DNA of 64,000 nt from an uncultured Clostridia bacterium (GTDB lineage: Bacteria > Bacillota > Clostridia > Christensenellales > Borkfalkiaceae): positions 85,309-149,308 of the forward strand of contig CAJFQM010000004.1 of NCBI GenBank assembly GCA_904419075.1, read 5' to 3'. A model generated the notes under the pieces. That model was not told where the DNA came from, searched no databases, and saw only the letters and a list, made by a program, of their open reading frames with translations. Position numbers and translations under genes: made by a program. Below, piece by piece: positions 26,230-36,131 of the stretch (the first letter of the stretch is position 1; each line of letters begins with the position of its first letter).

Positions 26230-27054
26230 ATGAAAATTAAATTTTTGGGAACGGCGGCGTTTGAGGGAGTTCCCTCTCTGTTTTGTCGCTGTCCCGTCTG
26301 CAGCCGCGCCCGCGAAGCGGGCGGGAAGAATTTGCGTTCGCGCTTGCAGGCGCTCGTGAACGAGGATTTGCTCATCGATTTCCCGCCCGATACGGTCTGG
26401 CATTCCATACGCTTCGGGTTAGACTGGCAGAAGATAGATACCTGCCTCATCACGCACAGCCATTCCGATCATTTGTACCCCGAGGACGTGGTACAGGCGG
26501 AACCCGGATATTCCCACGAGCATCCGACTCTGCATTTTTATTCGGGAAAGGACGGTTATGAAAAACTCGGCAGATACGTTTTCGCTCCGTCGATGAAAGG
26601 CGGCGCGGCTCTTACGCTCATAGAGCCGGGAAAACGCTTTCGTGCGGGGAAATACGACGTCCTGCCCATTCCCGCAAATCATGATCCGTCGACTTCTCCG
26701 CTGTTTTTTTCCGTGTTTCGGGACGGAAAACGCCTGTTATATGCCCACGATACGGGCATGTTTTCGGAAGAGGCGTGGTCCCTTCTGCGCGGAGAAAAAC
26801 ATTTTGATTTGGTTTCGCTCGATTGTACGGGCGGGCTCGGCAAAGGGGGTGACTGGCGGGACGGCCACATGAGTTTTTATCCCGTTCTCGAAACGGTCAA
26901 CCGCATGCGCGAGGAAAAACTTATAGATGCGCAAACAAAACTCGTGATCAATCATTTTACGCATAATGCGGGGAGTACTTACGACGAAATTCTGCCCGAA
27001 GCGACGAAAGCGGGGCTGATCGTCTCCTATGACGGTTTGGAATTGGAGTTTTGA
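26230..27054 (+). CDS. PhnP-like metallo-beta-lactamase-fold hydrolase
   Basis: This 274-residue protein has the metallo-beta-lactamase motif HSHSDH (His76, His78, Asp80, His81), later metal ligands in NHDPSTSP and AHDTG, and NHFTHNAG near the end. An N-terminal Cys cluster (CRCPVC, residues 19-24) resembles the structural zinc site of PhnP-like phosphodiesterases. The ATG at 26230 is preceded by AAGGAAG; an earlier in-frame ATG lies inside the GH127 gene. Its place between two glycosidases suggests action on a phosphorylated or cyclic sugar intermediate, or a lactonase-like role, but no function can be assigned. Confidence 0.75.
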   Translation: MKIKFLGTAAFEGVPSLFCRCPVCSRAREAGGKNLRSRLQALVNEDLLIDFPPDTVWHSIRFGLDWQKIDTCLITHSHSDHLYPEDVVQAEPGYSHEHPTLHFYSGKDGYEKLGRYVFAPSMKGGAALTLIEPGKRFRAGKYDVLPIPANHDPSTSPLFFSVFRDGKRLLYAHDTGMFSEEAWSLLRGEKHFDLVSLDCTGGLGKGGDWRDGHMSFYPVLETVNRMREEKLIDAQTKLVINHFTHNAGSTYDEILPEATKAGLIVSYDGLELEF

Positions 27055-27090
27055 ATGCCTTCATGGCAATAGAGAATTGGGGTGGAATTT

Positions 27091-29946
27091 ATGATAAAAA
27101 ATTTGAGTGAACAGACTTTTTCTTTCGGTCTTTGTTCTCCGCGTTCGTATTATATTCCCTTCGGCCGCAGACAAAAGGACGCGTCTCGGGAACGGAGCGA
27201 ACGATTCGTTTCTCTGAACGGGGAATGGGGCTTTCGGGCTTATGAAAAACTTTCCGATATCGGCGAGGATTTTTGGACGCAGACGCTGCCCGACAAAATT
27301 TCGGTTCCGTCCTGTGTACAGTATTACGGTTACGATTGTTTTCAATATACGAACGTACGCTATCCTTTTCCCTACGATCCGCCCCGCGTTCCCGTAAAAA
27401 ATCCCGCGTATCATTACAGTCGCGATTTTTTTTCGGAAGGGCGGGGAAAACTGTATCTCGTGTTTGAAGGAGTGGATTCCTGTTTTTACGTGTATGTCAA
27501 CGGGAAATTTGTCGGATTTTCTCAGATATCCCATAGGTTGAGCGAATTCGACGTAACCGATTTCGTCATAGCGGGGCAGAACCGTCTAGACGTCGTCGTG
27601 CAGAAATGGTGTACGGGCAGTTATTTCGAAGATCAGGACAAATGGCGGTTTACGGGCATTTTTCGGGATGTTTATCTTCTCAGGCGGGAAGAGGGGCATA
27701 TCGCAGATTATAAAATCGAGACGTCTGTTTCGGGCGGCAATGCGGAAATCGTCTTTTTCCACCTTTCGGGCGGCGATGCGGAGGTCGTTTTCGGCGGGCG
27801 GAAACGGAAAGTCAAGGCCGGAGAGAAGGCATGTTTTAAGGTGGAAAATGCCGAGCTTTGGAGCGCGGAAAATCCCTTCTTATACGATCTGGAAATTCTT
27901 TCCGAGGGCGAAAGGATTTTTGAAAAAGTCGGTATCCGAACCATAGAGATCCGTGACAGAAAATATCTGTTTAACGGATGTCCCATAAAATTCCGCGGCG
28001 TCAACCGCCACGATTTTCATCCTCAAAAGGGAGCTGCCGTTTTGCTCTCCGATATGGAGGAAGATTTGCGGCTCATGAAAAGTCTGAACGTCAATGCGAT
28101 TCGGACTTCGCATTATCCTTCCGCGCCCGAATTTTATAAACTTTGCGACAAATACGGTTTTTACGTGATTTCGGAATCCGATCTGGAAACGCACGGTACG
28201 ACGTCTTTGGACGCCGCGGCAAAGGGACTGTCCTTTCCGCGTGCGTTTGCGCTCCTTTCCGACGACGAAACATATGAGAACGTTTATACGGAACGCCAGA
28301 TTGCCAATGTGGAAACGAATAAAAATCGTCCCTGTGTGGCTTTTTGGTCGATGGGGAACGAATCGGGCTGGGGGAGAAATTTCATGGCGGCAAGCGCGGA
28401 AATCCGCCGTCGGGATTCCCGTCCCATTCACTATGAATCGAGTATTTATGTGGATCGTCCTGCCCGTGACGAGGAATATTATTCCGATTATGTCGATATT
28501 CAAAGCCGTATGTATCCTGAATTGGAGTGGATGCGCGACGAATATCTTCCCGACACGCGGGAGCGTCGACCGCTCTTTTTGTGCGAATATGCCCACGCGA
28601 TGGGCAACGGTCCCGGAGGACTCAAAGAATATTGGGATCTCATGGAATCCAACGACAGCTTTATGGGCGGCTGCATTTGGGAATGGGCCGACCACGGCGT
28701 TTCTTACCGCGGCGGAGCGTTTCGCTACGGCGGAGATTTCGGGGAACTCATTCATGACGGAAATTTCTGTATAGACGGAATCGTTACGCCCGACAGAAAG
28801 ATAAAGAGCGGTACGCTGGAAATGAAAAAGGCATATCAGCCTCTTTCCTTTGCTCGGACGGAAAACGGAATTTCCGCTTTCAATAAAAATTACTTTTCCG
28901 CTTTGGCGGGTAAACTCGTCGTTTTATATAAAAATTACGGAAAAGAGGAGGGCAGGGAAGAGCTGAATATTGCCGTCGGACCTCGCGAAGGGATTGAAAT
29001 CCCCTGCCGTGACGCGCAGACCGTGCTCGTTAAGTTTTTTGCGGGGGAAGGATGCGGGGTTCCCGAAGGAACGGAGCTTGCCTTTGAAGGATTTTTCCGA
29101 GAGGTCTTCGTTCCCGAAAAAATATCCGGAAAAATGGAGATTTTCAACGACGGAGGAACAATTCGCGTCCGTACCGAAAATATAGAATATCTGTTCGACG
29201 GCATCAGCGGGGAAATTTCGTCCGTGAAGGCGTATGGGAAGGAATTGGGCGGTATTCGGATATGTACTTGGCGTGCTCCCACGGACAACGATTGGAGTGT
29301 AGATCGTTTTCTTCAAAACGCGGTCAACGAAGCGAGAGAAATTTCGGTGGATGGTTCTTGCGTTACCGTATCGGGAAATGTGGTATACGGCGGAAGAACG
29401 CCTCTCGTCCGATATACCCTTCGCTATATTTTCGGAAAAGGCGGTTTTGAAGCGGAAGCAGAATATCTCGGTTCGGAATATTTCCGCTGTCTTCCCCGAT
29501 TCGGATTGGGAATCAAGCTCGGCAGAGAATTCGACGAACTGCATTATTGTGCCTACGGACCGCAGGAAAGCTATTCAGACAAATATCTCGGAACCGTAAA
29601 GGATGTCTATCGGTCCAAGGTCTCCGAGGAATATAGTCATCTCTATATTAAGCCGCAGGAATCGGGGAGCCACTTCGGAGCGGATTTCGCGGAGGTAGAC
29701 GACGGAACGATGTTCGTACGCGCGGAAGGGATGAAGAGCTTCTCCGCGATCGGATATTCGGCTGAAACGTTGACACAGGTAAAACACGACGATGAATTGC
29801 CTGTTTCCGACGGTACATATTTTACCGCAGATTTTGCAATGAGCGGTATAGGTTCCAACTCCTGCGGCCCCCAACTTCCTCTTTGCTATTGCGTTCCGAA
29901 ACGCGGAACGGACAGAATTTCATTCCGCTTCGGATTAAAAAAATAA
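27091..29946 (+). CDS. GH2 beta-galactosidase, LacZ type
   Basis: This 951-residue protein has the full domain order of long LacZ-type GH2 enzymes: sugar-binding domain, Ig-like domain, TIM barrel, second Ig-like domain and the C-terminal beta-galactosidase small-chain domain (APTDNDWS motif). The acid/base Glu424 lies in GNESGWG and the nucleophile Glu499 in FLCEYAHAMGNG. No signal peptide, so it hydrolyses imported beta-galactosides in the cytoplasm. The ATG at 27091 is preferred to the GTG at 27082, which overlaps the GGGGTGG ribosome site. It is the last gene of its operon and is followed by a strong terminator. Confidence 0.92.
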   Translation: MIKNLSEQTFSFGLCSPRSYYIPFGRRQKDASRERSERFVSLNGEWGFRAYEKLSDIGEDFWTQTLPDKISVPSCVQYYGYDCFQYTNVRYPFPYDPPRVPVKNPAYHYSRDFFSEGRGKLYLVFEGVDSCFYVYVNGKFVGFSQISHRLSEFDVTDFVIAGQNRLDVVVQKWCTGSYFEDQDKWRFTGIFRDVYLLRREEGHIADYKIETSVSGGNAEIVFFHLSGGDAEVVFGGRKRKVKAGEKACFKVENAELWSAENPFLYDLEILSEGERIFEKVGIRTIEIRDRKYLFNGCPIKFRGVNRHDFHPQKGAAVLLSDMEEDLRLMKSLNVNAIRTSHYPSAPEFYKLCDKYGFYVISESDLETHGTTSLDAAAKGLSFPRAFALLSDDETYENVYTERQIANVETNKNRPCVAFWSMGNESGWGRNFMAASAEIRRRDSRPIHYESSIYVDRPARDEEYYSDYVDIQSRMYPELEWMRDEYLPDTRERRPLFLCEYAHAMGNGPGGLKEYWDLMESNDSFMGGCIWEWADHGVSYRGGAFRYGGDFGELIHDGNFCIDGIVTPDRKIKSGTLEMKKAYQPLSFARTENGISAFNKNYFSALAGKLVVLYKNYGKEEGREELNIAVGPREGIEIPCRDAQTVLVKFFAGEGCGVPEGTELAFEGFFREVFVPEKISGKMEIFNDGGTIRVRTENIEYLFDGISGEISSVKAYGKELGGIRICTWRAPTDNDWSVDRFLQNAVNEAREISVDGSCVTVSGNVVYGGRTPLVRYTLRYIFGKGGFEAEAEYLGSEYFRCLPRFGLGIKLGREFDELHYCAYGPQESYSDKYLGTVKDVYRSKVSEEYSHLYIKPQESGSHFGADFAEVDDGTMFVRAEGMKSFSAIGYSAETLTQVKHDDELPVSDGTYFTADFAMSGIGSNSCGPQLPLCYCVPKRGTDRISFRFGLKK

Positions 29947-30041
29947 ATTTTTTGTCATGAGTTTGCCTTGAATCTGTTTGGCTCGGAGAAGAGGATAAGG
30001 GGCACAAATTCTCATTCTCCGGAATATTGACGAAATCGGCC

Positions 30042-30084
30042 GTCCCGCCGCTCGTTCATCGAGTGGCGGGACGATTGGTTTTTT
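30042..30084 (+). terminator. Intrinsic terminator after the GH2 gene
   Basis: A 13 bp stem (30042-30054 with 30060-30072, one G-U pair), loop TTCAT, and the tail GGTTTTTT close the operon. The rest of 29947-30170 shows no gene. Confidence 0.88.
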
Positions 30085-30170
30085 CGGAGAGATGATAAAA
30101 TCGGTTTTGAAATCTTATGAACTTTGAGGAGAAAACATTCAAGTGCTGAATAAAAATTTGTTTTTGTATA

Positions 30171-30199
30171 TTGACATAATATGAATAATTTGGTATAAT
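30171..30199 (+). promoter_or_regulatory. Consensus sigma-A promoter
   Basis: TTGACA (30171-30176) and TATAAT (30194-30199) are both perfect and 17 bp apart, followed by GGGAGG and the ATG at 30230. It drives the frameshifted secreted-protein gene and probably the dehydrogenase and Ogt genes. Confidence 0.88.
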
Positions 30200-30229
30200 A
30201 AACTCAAAAATAAGGGAGGAAAATGGAAA

Positions 30230-31734
30230 ATGAAACTGCAAAAACTAATGTGTGCGTCGCTCACCGCAATGTTCGGCGGAGTATTTTTAATCCCGGGCGC
30301 GTCCTGTTATCATGCAAAATATGCGCTCGAAAACTGTTCGGTCAATAGCTGCGAGCAAAATTATACACTGCACCGTATCGACTATACAAAAAAGTATGTC
30401 GGGGGGGGGGCAGGTATACAGCGTATTTTGACGAATCTTTGAACGATGCCGAGATAACGGATAAATGGATAGAGCGGCTGGATAAATATTCTTTTTTATT
30501 AGGGGAAAAAGGGTTAGACGAACCTGTTACTTATTATCTCAGCGACGAGATTATTTGCAATTACCGAACGACACAAAGCGAGGGGACGGTAGTTTCTTTT
30601 TCTTCGGAAATTTCGGAAGAAGAAGGTTTGGCGTGGGTTTTGAACGCGGTATCCGACAACGAAGAGCTCCCGTACGGAATTTATGCGGGACTTTCCGCAT
30701 ATTGGCTGGATGAAGGAAAATATTCTCTTCTGATAAAGATGAGCATCGCAGGGGCGGAGTGCCTTACGGACCTGCAATTTCCTTTGTATGAACAAAATAA
30801 TATGGAGCCTAAGGAAAGGGAATTTGCGTGGAATTTTTCCTATACGCTCGTAAAGGATTGGTTGGACGGCGGGAGAACGGAAACGCAGCTGGCGGATTTG
30901 ACGAAAGAGCAGTTAAACGCTTACTTGCAGAAGGAATACCGAATTTCATTGCCTGACTACGAATTTTCTCCCTATTCGTCTCAATATGAATATAAAGTTT
31001 CGCAGGACTGCTTTACTTATTATATCAATAAAGAATATCGGGATTTGATTTTGCCCGATGAAGATTTCACGACGGCGTATGACGATTTGTGCGATTGGCT
31101 GGAAGATAACCGCCGGGTGCAAAGGGACGCCGACGAACTTTTTGACGTATATAATATGTACGATATAAATATCTATCTGGACGACGGAAAAAAATCGACG
31201 GGGAGAACGGGAGAGTCGAGAAGGACGGCGCGCGAGAATTATATCCGCCTGTATTCAGTCGGAGGTTTTTCGTTCTGCTATATCTATCATGTATTTTCGC
31301 ATAACGGAGAAGAAGGCTTTCTTTCGTATACGATTTGCCAATCGCGGGCGGATAAATCCGAATATGCTAAGCTGGCACATTACTATCTGTTTACGGTACA
31401 AGCCTCTTACCCCTATTCCGAAGAAGTGAAGGAAAAGGAAAGTTATCTCGAAACGTTGAAGCTGTATAATAAAAAGAGCATAACCCCCGCTTCGGCCGAA
31501 ACCTTTAACTTTTGGCTTTATGCCGATTGTTTTTCCGCCCTGTATACAGAGGAGGAAAAAAGTTTTGTCAATGTGTTACAGGCTTTAAGCCGCCTGCGCT
31601 ATATCGCCTTGACTTACGGTGAGGAGTATATAGCGAAATTAAATGCAGATTTGGATATTTTTATAGAAGGAAAAACGTTTGAAGAGGTTACTCGCGAGTG
31701 GTATAATTACCTTCAAATATTAAAGGAGGAATGA
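30230..31734 (+). CDS. Putative secreted lipoprotein, frameshifted in a G10 tract
   Basis: I do not recognise this protein. It begins with a signal peptide ending PGASC (Cys26 possibly lipidated). At codon 58 the frame runs into ten consecutive G and shifts: the first frame stops at 30442 after 70 residues, while the sequence from GRYTAYFDESLNDAEI continues for over 430 residues in another frame to 31734. Eleven or eight G would join them into about 500 residues. The long part is acidic, rich in Tyr, Glu and Asp, with no repeat or known catalytic motif. A perfect promoter precedes it. It may be a phase-variable surface protein; sequencing error in the homopolymer is the alternative. Confidence 0.65.
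30401..30410 (+). repeat. G10 homopolymer causing a frameshift
   Basis: Ten G in a row inside the coding region. Adding one G, or removing two, restores a single reading frame. Such tracts are classic sites of slipped-strand phase variation. Confidence 0.85.
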
Positions 31735-31768
31735 ACGTCGTTTCGTTAAACGGCGTACGAGAGACTTT

Positions 31769-32806
31769 ATGTTAGCTTATACTTATCTCGAAAAAGGGAA
31801 ATTTTGTCTTACGAAAAAAGCCGTTCCCGCCCTTCAAGACGAGCGGGATGCCATTGTGCGGGTGACGCTGGCGAGCATCTGTACGAGCGATTTGCATATC
31901 AAACACGGCAGCGTGCCGCGCGCGGTTCCTGGAATTACCGTGGGGCACGAAATGGTAGGCGTGGTGGAAAGGGTCGGCGCGTCAGTCAAAAATGTGCGCC
32001 CCGGGGACCGCGTAACTGTCAATGTGGAGACTTTTTGCGGCGAATGTTTTTTCTGTAAGCATGGATATGTGAACAATTGTACGGATAAAAACGGCGGTTG
32101 GGCGCTCGGTTGCCGTATCGACGGGGGACAGGCAGAGTACGTTCGCGTACCGTTTGCCGATACGGGATTAAATAAAATTCCCGAGACCGTAACGGACAGA
32201 CAGGCTCTGTTTGTGGGTGACATATTGTCTACGGGATTTTGGGCGGCAAAAATTTCGGGAATTTCCCAAGGGGATACGGTTCTGATTCTCGGAGCGGGAC
32301 CGACGGGAATATGCACGCTTCTTTGTGCAAAACTGAAAAATCCGAAAAAAATCATTGTCTGCGAAAAGGACGAAACGCGCATCGCATTCGTCAATCGACA
32401 TTATCCCGACGTTTTGACGGTCACTCCCAATGAAGTGAAAGAATGTGTGCAGAAGTATAGTTTGCACGGCGGTGCGGACGTCGTTTTTGAAGTCGCGGGA
32501 ACGGACGAGACTTTTCGGCTGGCGTGGGAGTGCGCACGCCCGAACGCCGTGGTGACAATCGTGGCGCTATATGACGGCCCGCAGATTTTACCTCTCCCCG
32601 ATATGTACGGAAAAAATCTGACGTTTAAGACGGGCGGCGTAGATGGTTGCGACTGCGGAGAAATTTTGCGGCTCATAGAAGAAGGAAAAATCGATACAAC
32701 TCCGCTCATTACGCATATTTATCCGTTGAGGGAAATCAATCGGGCTTACGACTTATTTGAAGCCAAGCGGGACGGAGTTATGAAAGTGGCCGTATCGATG
32801 GAATGA
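31769..32806 (+). CDS. Zinc-dependent medium-chain alcohol/polyol dehydrogenase
   Basis: This 345-residue protein belongs to the zinc-containing medium-chain dehydrogenases. Catalytic zinc ligands are Cys38 and the GHE motif (His60-Glu61); the structural zinc site is Cys90, Cys93, Cys96 and Cys104. The Rossmann fold opens with LILGAGPTG near residue 172, followed by an acidic residue in VCEKDE, suggesting NAD use. It could oxidise a sugar alcohol or a deoxysugar-derived alcohol such as that from rhamnose breakdown, but the substrate is not readable. It is probably co-transcribed with the frameshifted gene 34 bp upstream. Confidence 0.88.
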   Translation: MLAYTYLEKGKFCLTKKAVPALQDERDAIVRVTLASICTSDLHIKHGSVPRAVPGITVGHEMVGVVERVGASVKNVRPGDRVTVNVETFCGECFFCKHGYVNNCTDKNGGWALGCRIDGGQAEYVRVPFADTGLNKIPETVTDRQALFVGDILSTGFWAAKISGISQGDTVLILGAGPTGICTLLCAKLKNPKKIIVCEKDETRIAFVNRHYPDVLTVTPNEVKECVQKYSLHGGADVVFEVAGTDETFRLAWECARPNAVVTIVALYDGPQILPLPDMYGKNLTFKTGGVDGCDCGEILRLIEEGKIDTTPLITHIYPLREINRAYDLFEAKRDGVMKVAVSME

Positions 32807-32867
32807 GAATGTGAAATTCGTATTGTTTTTGTGAGCGATTTCAACGATTTCATTTGAGGGGATACTC

Positions 32868-33401
32868 GTGAGTTATATTTATCATTACCGTTCTCCGCTG
32901 GGAGGAATTACTCTTGCAAGTAACGGGGAAAATTTGCTCGGCTTATGGTTTGACGGTCAGAAATATTTCGCCGCCCGCATGCGTGGGGAGTCGGAAGAAA
33001 AAACATTGCCCGTTTTTGAACAAACGGTAAAGTGGCTGGATATATACTTTTCGGGAAAACTTCCGAATTTTACTCCGCCTCTCGATATGAGCGGTTTGTC
33101 GCCGTTCAGAAAACGAGTGTGGGAAATTATGCTGACCATTCCGTTTGGAAATACTCGTTCGTATGGAAGCATGGCAAGACAGTTGGCCGAAGAAACGGGG
33201 AAAAAGATTTCCGCACAGGCAGTGGGCGGTGCCGTCGGGCATAATGCCATTTCTTTGATTATTCCCTGCCACAGAGTAGTCGGGGAGAACGGAAGTTTAA
33301 CGGGATATGCCGGCGGAATCGACAGAAAAGTTGCTTTGCTGAAATTGGAAAAAGCAAATATGGAGAATTTATATATACCGAAGAAAGGAACCGCCTTATA
33401 G
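32868..33401 (+). CDS. ogt: Methylated-DNA--protein-cysteine methyltransferase
   Basis: This 177-residue protein repairs O6-alkylguanine by moving the alkyl group to its own Cys134 in the signature IPCHRVVG. The helix-turn-helix region (PFGNTRSYGSMARQLAEETG) precedes it, and the N-terminal domain (about 1-75) is the short Ogt type without an Ada regulatory domain. The start is GTG at 32868 behind GAGGGGA. It is a housekeeping repair gene with no clear link to glycan use; it follows the dehydrogenase by 61 bp. Confidence 0.92.
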   Translation: MSYIYHYRSPLGGITLASNGENLLGLWFDGQKYFAARMRGESEEKTLPVFEQTVKWLDIYFSGKLPNFTPPLDMSGLSPFRKRVWEIMLTIPFGNTRSYGSMARQLAEETGKKISAQAVGGAVGHNAISLIIPCHRVVGENGSLTGYAGGIDRKVALLKLEKANMENLYIPKKGTAL

Positions 33402-33487
33402 AATATCGGCGGAGAAGTCTCATAGCGGGAACGATAAAATGGGTGAGGAGTAAGAGGGATTTAAGTGCGGATTCAAAAGGTATAAAA

Positions 33488-33527
33488 AGAAAAAAATAAC
33501 TCCGAACAGAAATGTTCGGAGTTATTT
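33488..33527 (-). terminator. Terminator beside a tRNA 3'-end remnant
   Basis: A perfect 15 bp stem (33494-33508 with 33513-33527) with loop GAAA. Read on the - strand it is followed by a T run, so it fits as the terminator of a former - strand tRNA whose 3' end lies at 33533. It could also stop + strand transcription from the Ogt gene. Confidence 0.75.
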
Positions 33528-33532
33528 GGATT

Positions 33533-33563
33533 TGGTGACCCCAGTCGGAATCGTATCGAACCG
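33533..33563 (-). other. tRNA 3'-end remnant, possible attachment site
   Basis: On the - strand the sequence ends CGACTGGGGTCACCA, like the T-stem, acceptor and CCA of a tRNA, but the T-arm is disrupted by extra bases and no anticodon or D-arm follows. The 12 bp TTGGTGACCCCA recurs at 62652-62663. It is probably a relic of an integration at a tRNA gene. Confidence 0.5.
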
Positions 33564-34441
33564 AAAGAATAGGGGGAGCAGCGTATTTTTGTCTGAAAAA
33601 AGTCTTATATATTCGTTAGATTTATAAAGTTACAAAATGTGGGGGAAGAAAGCGAGACGGAATAGAATATTTGAAATACTTATACCGGACGAAAGATTTT
33701 TTCTTCGTTCGGTTTTTAAATTTTTATATAAATTTTCAGAAATTGAAAGAAACCTTGTCCATATTTATTTTCATGGTTGTGCTGTTTCTATAAAAATTAT
33801 AGACAGAAGATGTGGATTTACTTAATAATATTTCCGTAAAATATGGATAAACGCGGTAATATCGTAAAAGAAACTAAAAATTACAAAATGTTAGACGAGA
33901 AACAAAGATTCGTCGTTATCAGGAATCATAGATTTGATGTTATGGATATAAGAACTATGAAATATAAAAAGTATAGCGGGCGGATTTTCAATATACTTCC
34001 GCGAAGCAGCGGGAAGCTATTAAAAAACACAAGAGGAAATTATGAACAAATAAAATATGAAGTTCCTCCGATTAGAGATAAAACGTCATAAAATAAGCAA
34101 AAACTGAGGTAACATATCATTGCCGAAGAACAAGGCAGAGGTTTATTTGCCGCAGCCTTGTAAACTGGTTATGCCGGTGGTCAAAGAAAGAACTTTATCT
34201 GCAAGCATTCGCGGGCTATACAAAAAATTCCCTATATGATAAACTATATGTGAGGGGGTGGGCCGCATATAAGTAAAGTATACGAAGGAGGGACGTCAAA
34301 GGGAAAAATCACAACAGAAAAGAAGGTCTGTTTTGAAACTTTCGATAAATTCTGGGGGTGTTTCCTCAAAATTGAAATATATCTTTTATGGGCAAGTGGT
34401 AACATATTTATGAAATTAAAGAAATGGGAAGTTTTCATAAA
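33564..34441. other. Non-coding or decayed stretch
   Basis: No gene can be supported here. Two short + strand frames (33637-33825 and 33843-34091) lack ribosome sites. Around 34109-34204 about 31 codons read plausibly (ending RGLYKKFPI) but have no start, which suggests the tail of a destroyed gene. Confidence 0.5.
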
Positions 34442-34505
34442 AGTCAATAATACAAAATGATAAGTCAATTTTTTTATAGAAATCATTTAGAAATTATGTT
34501 ATTAT
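34442..34505 (+). promoter_or_regulatory. AraC-type activator site and promoter (site C)
   Basis: AGTCAA occurs at 34442 and again at 34463, exactly 21 bp apart, followed by TTTATAGAAA and a TATTAT -10 box at 34500-34505 with a weak -35 (TAGAAA). The same layout occurs at 39155-39218 and 42644-42708. The site would control the broken GH20 gene and the gene after it. Confidence 0.7.
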
Positions 34506-34533
34506 CAAGTCAAAATTTTTATGGAGAGAAAAA

Positions 34534-36126
34534 ATGCAGGTTGGGTTAATGCTTGATTGTTCACGAAATGCCGTAATGACGATTTCGATGATAAAAAAGT
34601 TTATTGACATAATAAAAAAAATGGGCTATACATCGTTACAGCTTTATACGGAAGATACGTATGAGGTAGAAAAAGAGCCTATGTTTGGCTATTTGCGCGG
34701 GAAATATACAAAAGACGAGCTGAAAGAAATTGATGCTTATGCAAAGAGTCGGTCTGTTGAGTTGATACCTTGTGTACAAGTATTAGCACACTTAAAAGGA
34801 ATTTTTCGACACTGGGAATATAAAGAAATAAATGATATTGACGATATTCTTCTCGTCGGAGACGAACGGACGTATCGTTTGATAGAACATATATTTCAGA
34901 CCCTCGCGGAATGTTTTTCTTCGCGAAGAGTAAATATAGGAATGGACGAGGCGTATTTGCTCGGACGTGGAAAATTCAGTGACGAACATGGTTTTCCGAA
35001 AAAATTTGATATTTTGCTTTCTCATTTGAAGAAAGTTTCAGAAATAGTAAATAAATACGGCTTTCGCCCGATGATGTGGTCAGACATGTTTTTTCGTCCT
35101 GTAAATGACGGTGACTATTATGGCAAAAATTACGGAATGAACAGTGTTCCCTAAAATATTAGAAAAAAGTCCCTGAAAACATCGAGTTGGTTTATTGGGA
35201 ATACTTTCAGACGGAATCGAAATATTATGACCGCATGATTGAACGACATAAAGAATTTGATAAACCGTTTTATTATGCCGACGGAGTAAGTTGTTGGACG
35301 GGATTTGTGCCGAACAATCGATATGCAATTGAAACATTGAGTGCGGCAGTTCATAGCTGTCAGAAATACGGGGTAAAAGAAGTATTTGTTACTCTTTGGG
35401 GGGATAACGGAGGCGAAACTTCTTTTTTCGCCGCTTTGCCTTCGCTGTTCTTTTTAGCCGAAATCTCACGCGGAACAGAAGATATGGATTTGATTAAAGA
35501 AAAATTTTTAGAGTTGACCGGGCTTACTTTTGACGATTTTTTATTAATGGAAGAGCTTTCCCATATCAATATGAAAGAAAATTTACCGGCCAATGCGGAA
35601 AAATGTTTTTTATATCAAGACTGTTTTACGGGGTTGTTTGACGGATTTTTGAGCTGAAAAGAGGAGAAACTGTATAGTCGTATTTAAAGAAGTCGCCGGG
35701 CGCGGCGGGGAATATGCTTATATTTTTGAAAGTTGTTATCGTCTTGCCGAGGTTCTTTCTGTAAAGGCAACTATTGGAGTTCGTACGCATAATGTCTATA
35801 AAGCGGGAAATAAATCGGATGCAACGGAATTGGTTAAAGAATATACGCTTTTGATAAAGCGTCTTGAAAAATTTTATTCGGCCTTTCATGATTTGTGGTA
35901 CAGGGAAAATAAAGGTTTTGGCTTTGAAGTGCATGATATCCGAATCGGAGGATTAATACAACGTGTGAAAAATTGTCGACAACGCCTTTCAGAATGGGCG
36001 GAAAACAAATCGGAAAAAATAGATGAGCTCGAAGAGGATAACACAAAGTATTTTCTGGGCGCGGCTGTCGGCGGACGGATTTTATTTAACGATTATGCGT
36101 CTACCGTAACTTTGAATAATCTTTAA
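34534..36126 (+). pseudogene. Broken GH20-like beta-N-acetylhexosaminidase
   Basis: Three consecutive frames together encode about 530 residues of a cytoplasmic GH20-like enzyme. The N-terminal part has LQLYTEDTYEVEKEP, FGYLRGKYT and the catalytic-type GMDEAYLLG; the middle has VYWEYFQ, PFYYADGVSCWTGF and VTLWGDNGGE; the end has WYRENKGFGFEVHDIRIGG. The frame is broken near 35149-35168, where an extra base in CCC and another in an A6 run fit the homology, and again near 35650-35660. All three shifts are single extra bases. The gene starts well (GGAGAG, ATG 34534) behind an AraC-type promoter, so it decayed recently or the bases are errors. The enzyme would have released beta-linked GlcNAc or GalNAc. 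Confidence 0.75.
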
Positions 36127-36131
36127 GAAAA

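Noticed and set aside
27880..28755. - strand frame of 291 codons opposite the GH2 gene
   Set aside because: Lies wholly within the catalytic region of a well-supported beta-galactosidase and has no recognisable motif.
33843..34091. + strand frame of 82 codons
   Set aside because: No ribosome binding site or promoter and no recognised homology; could be coding but is unsupported.
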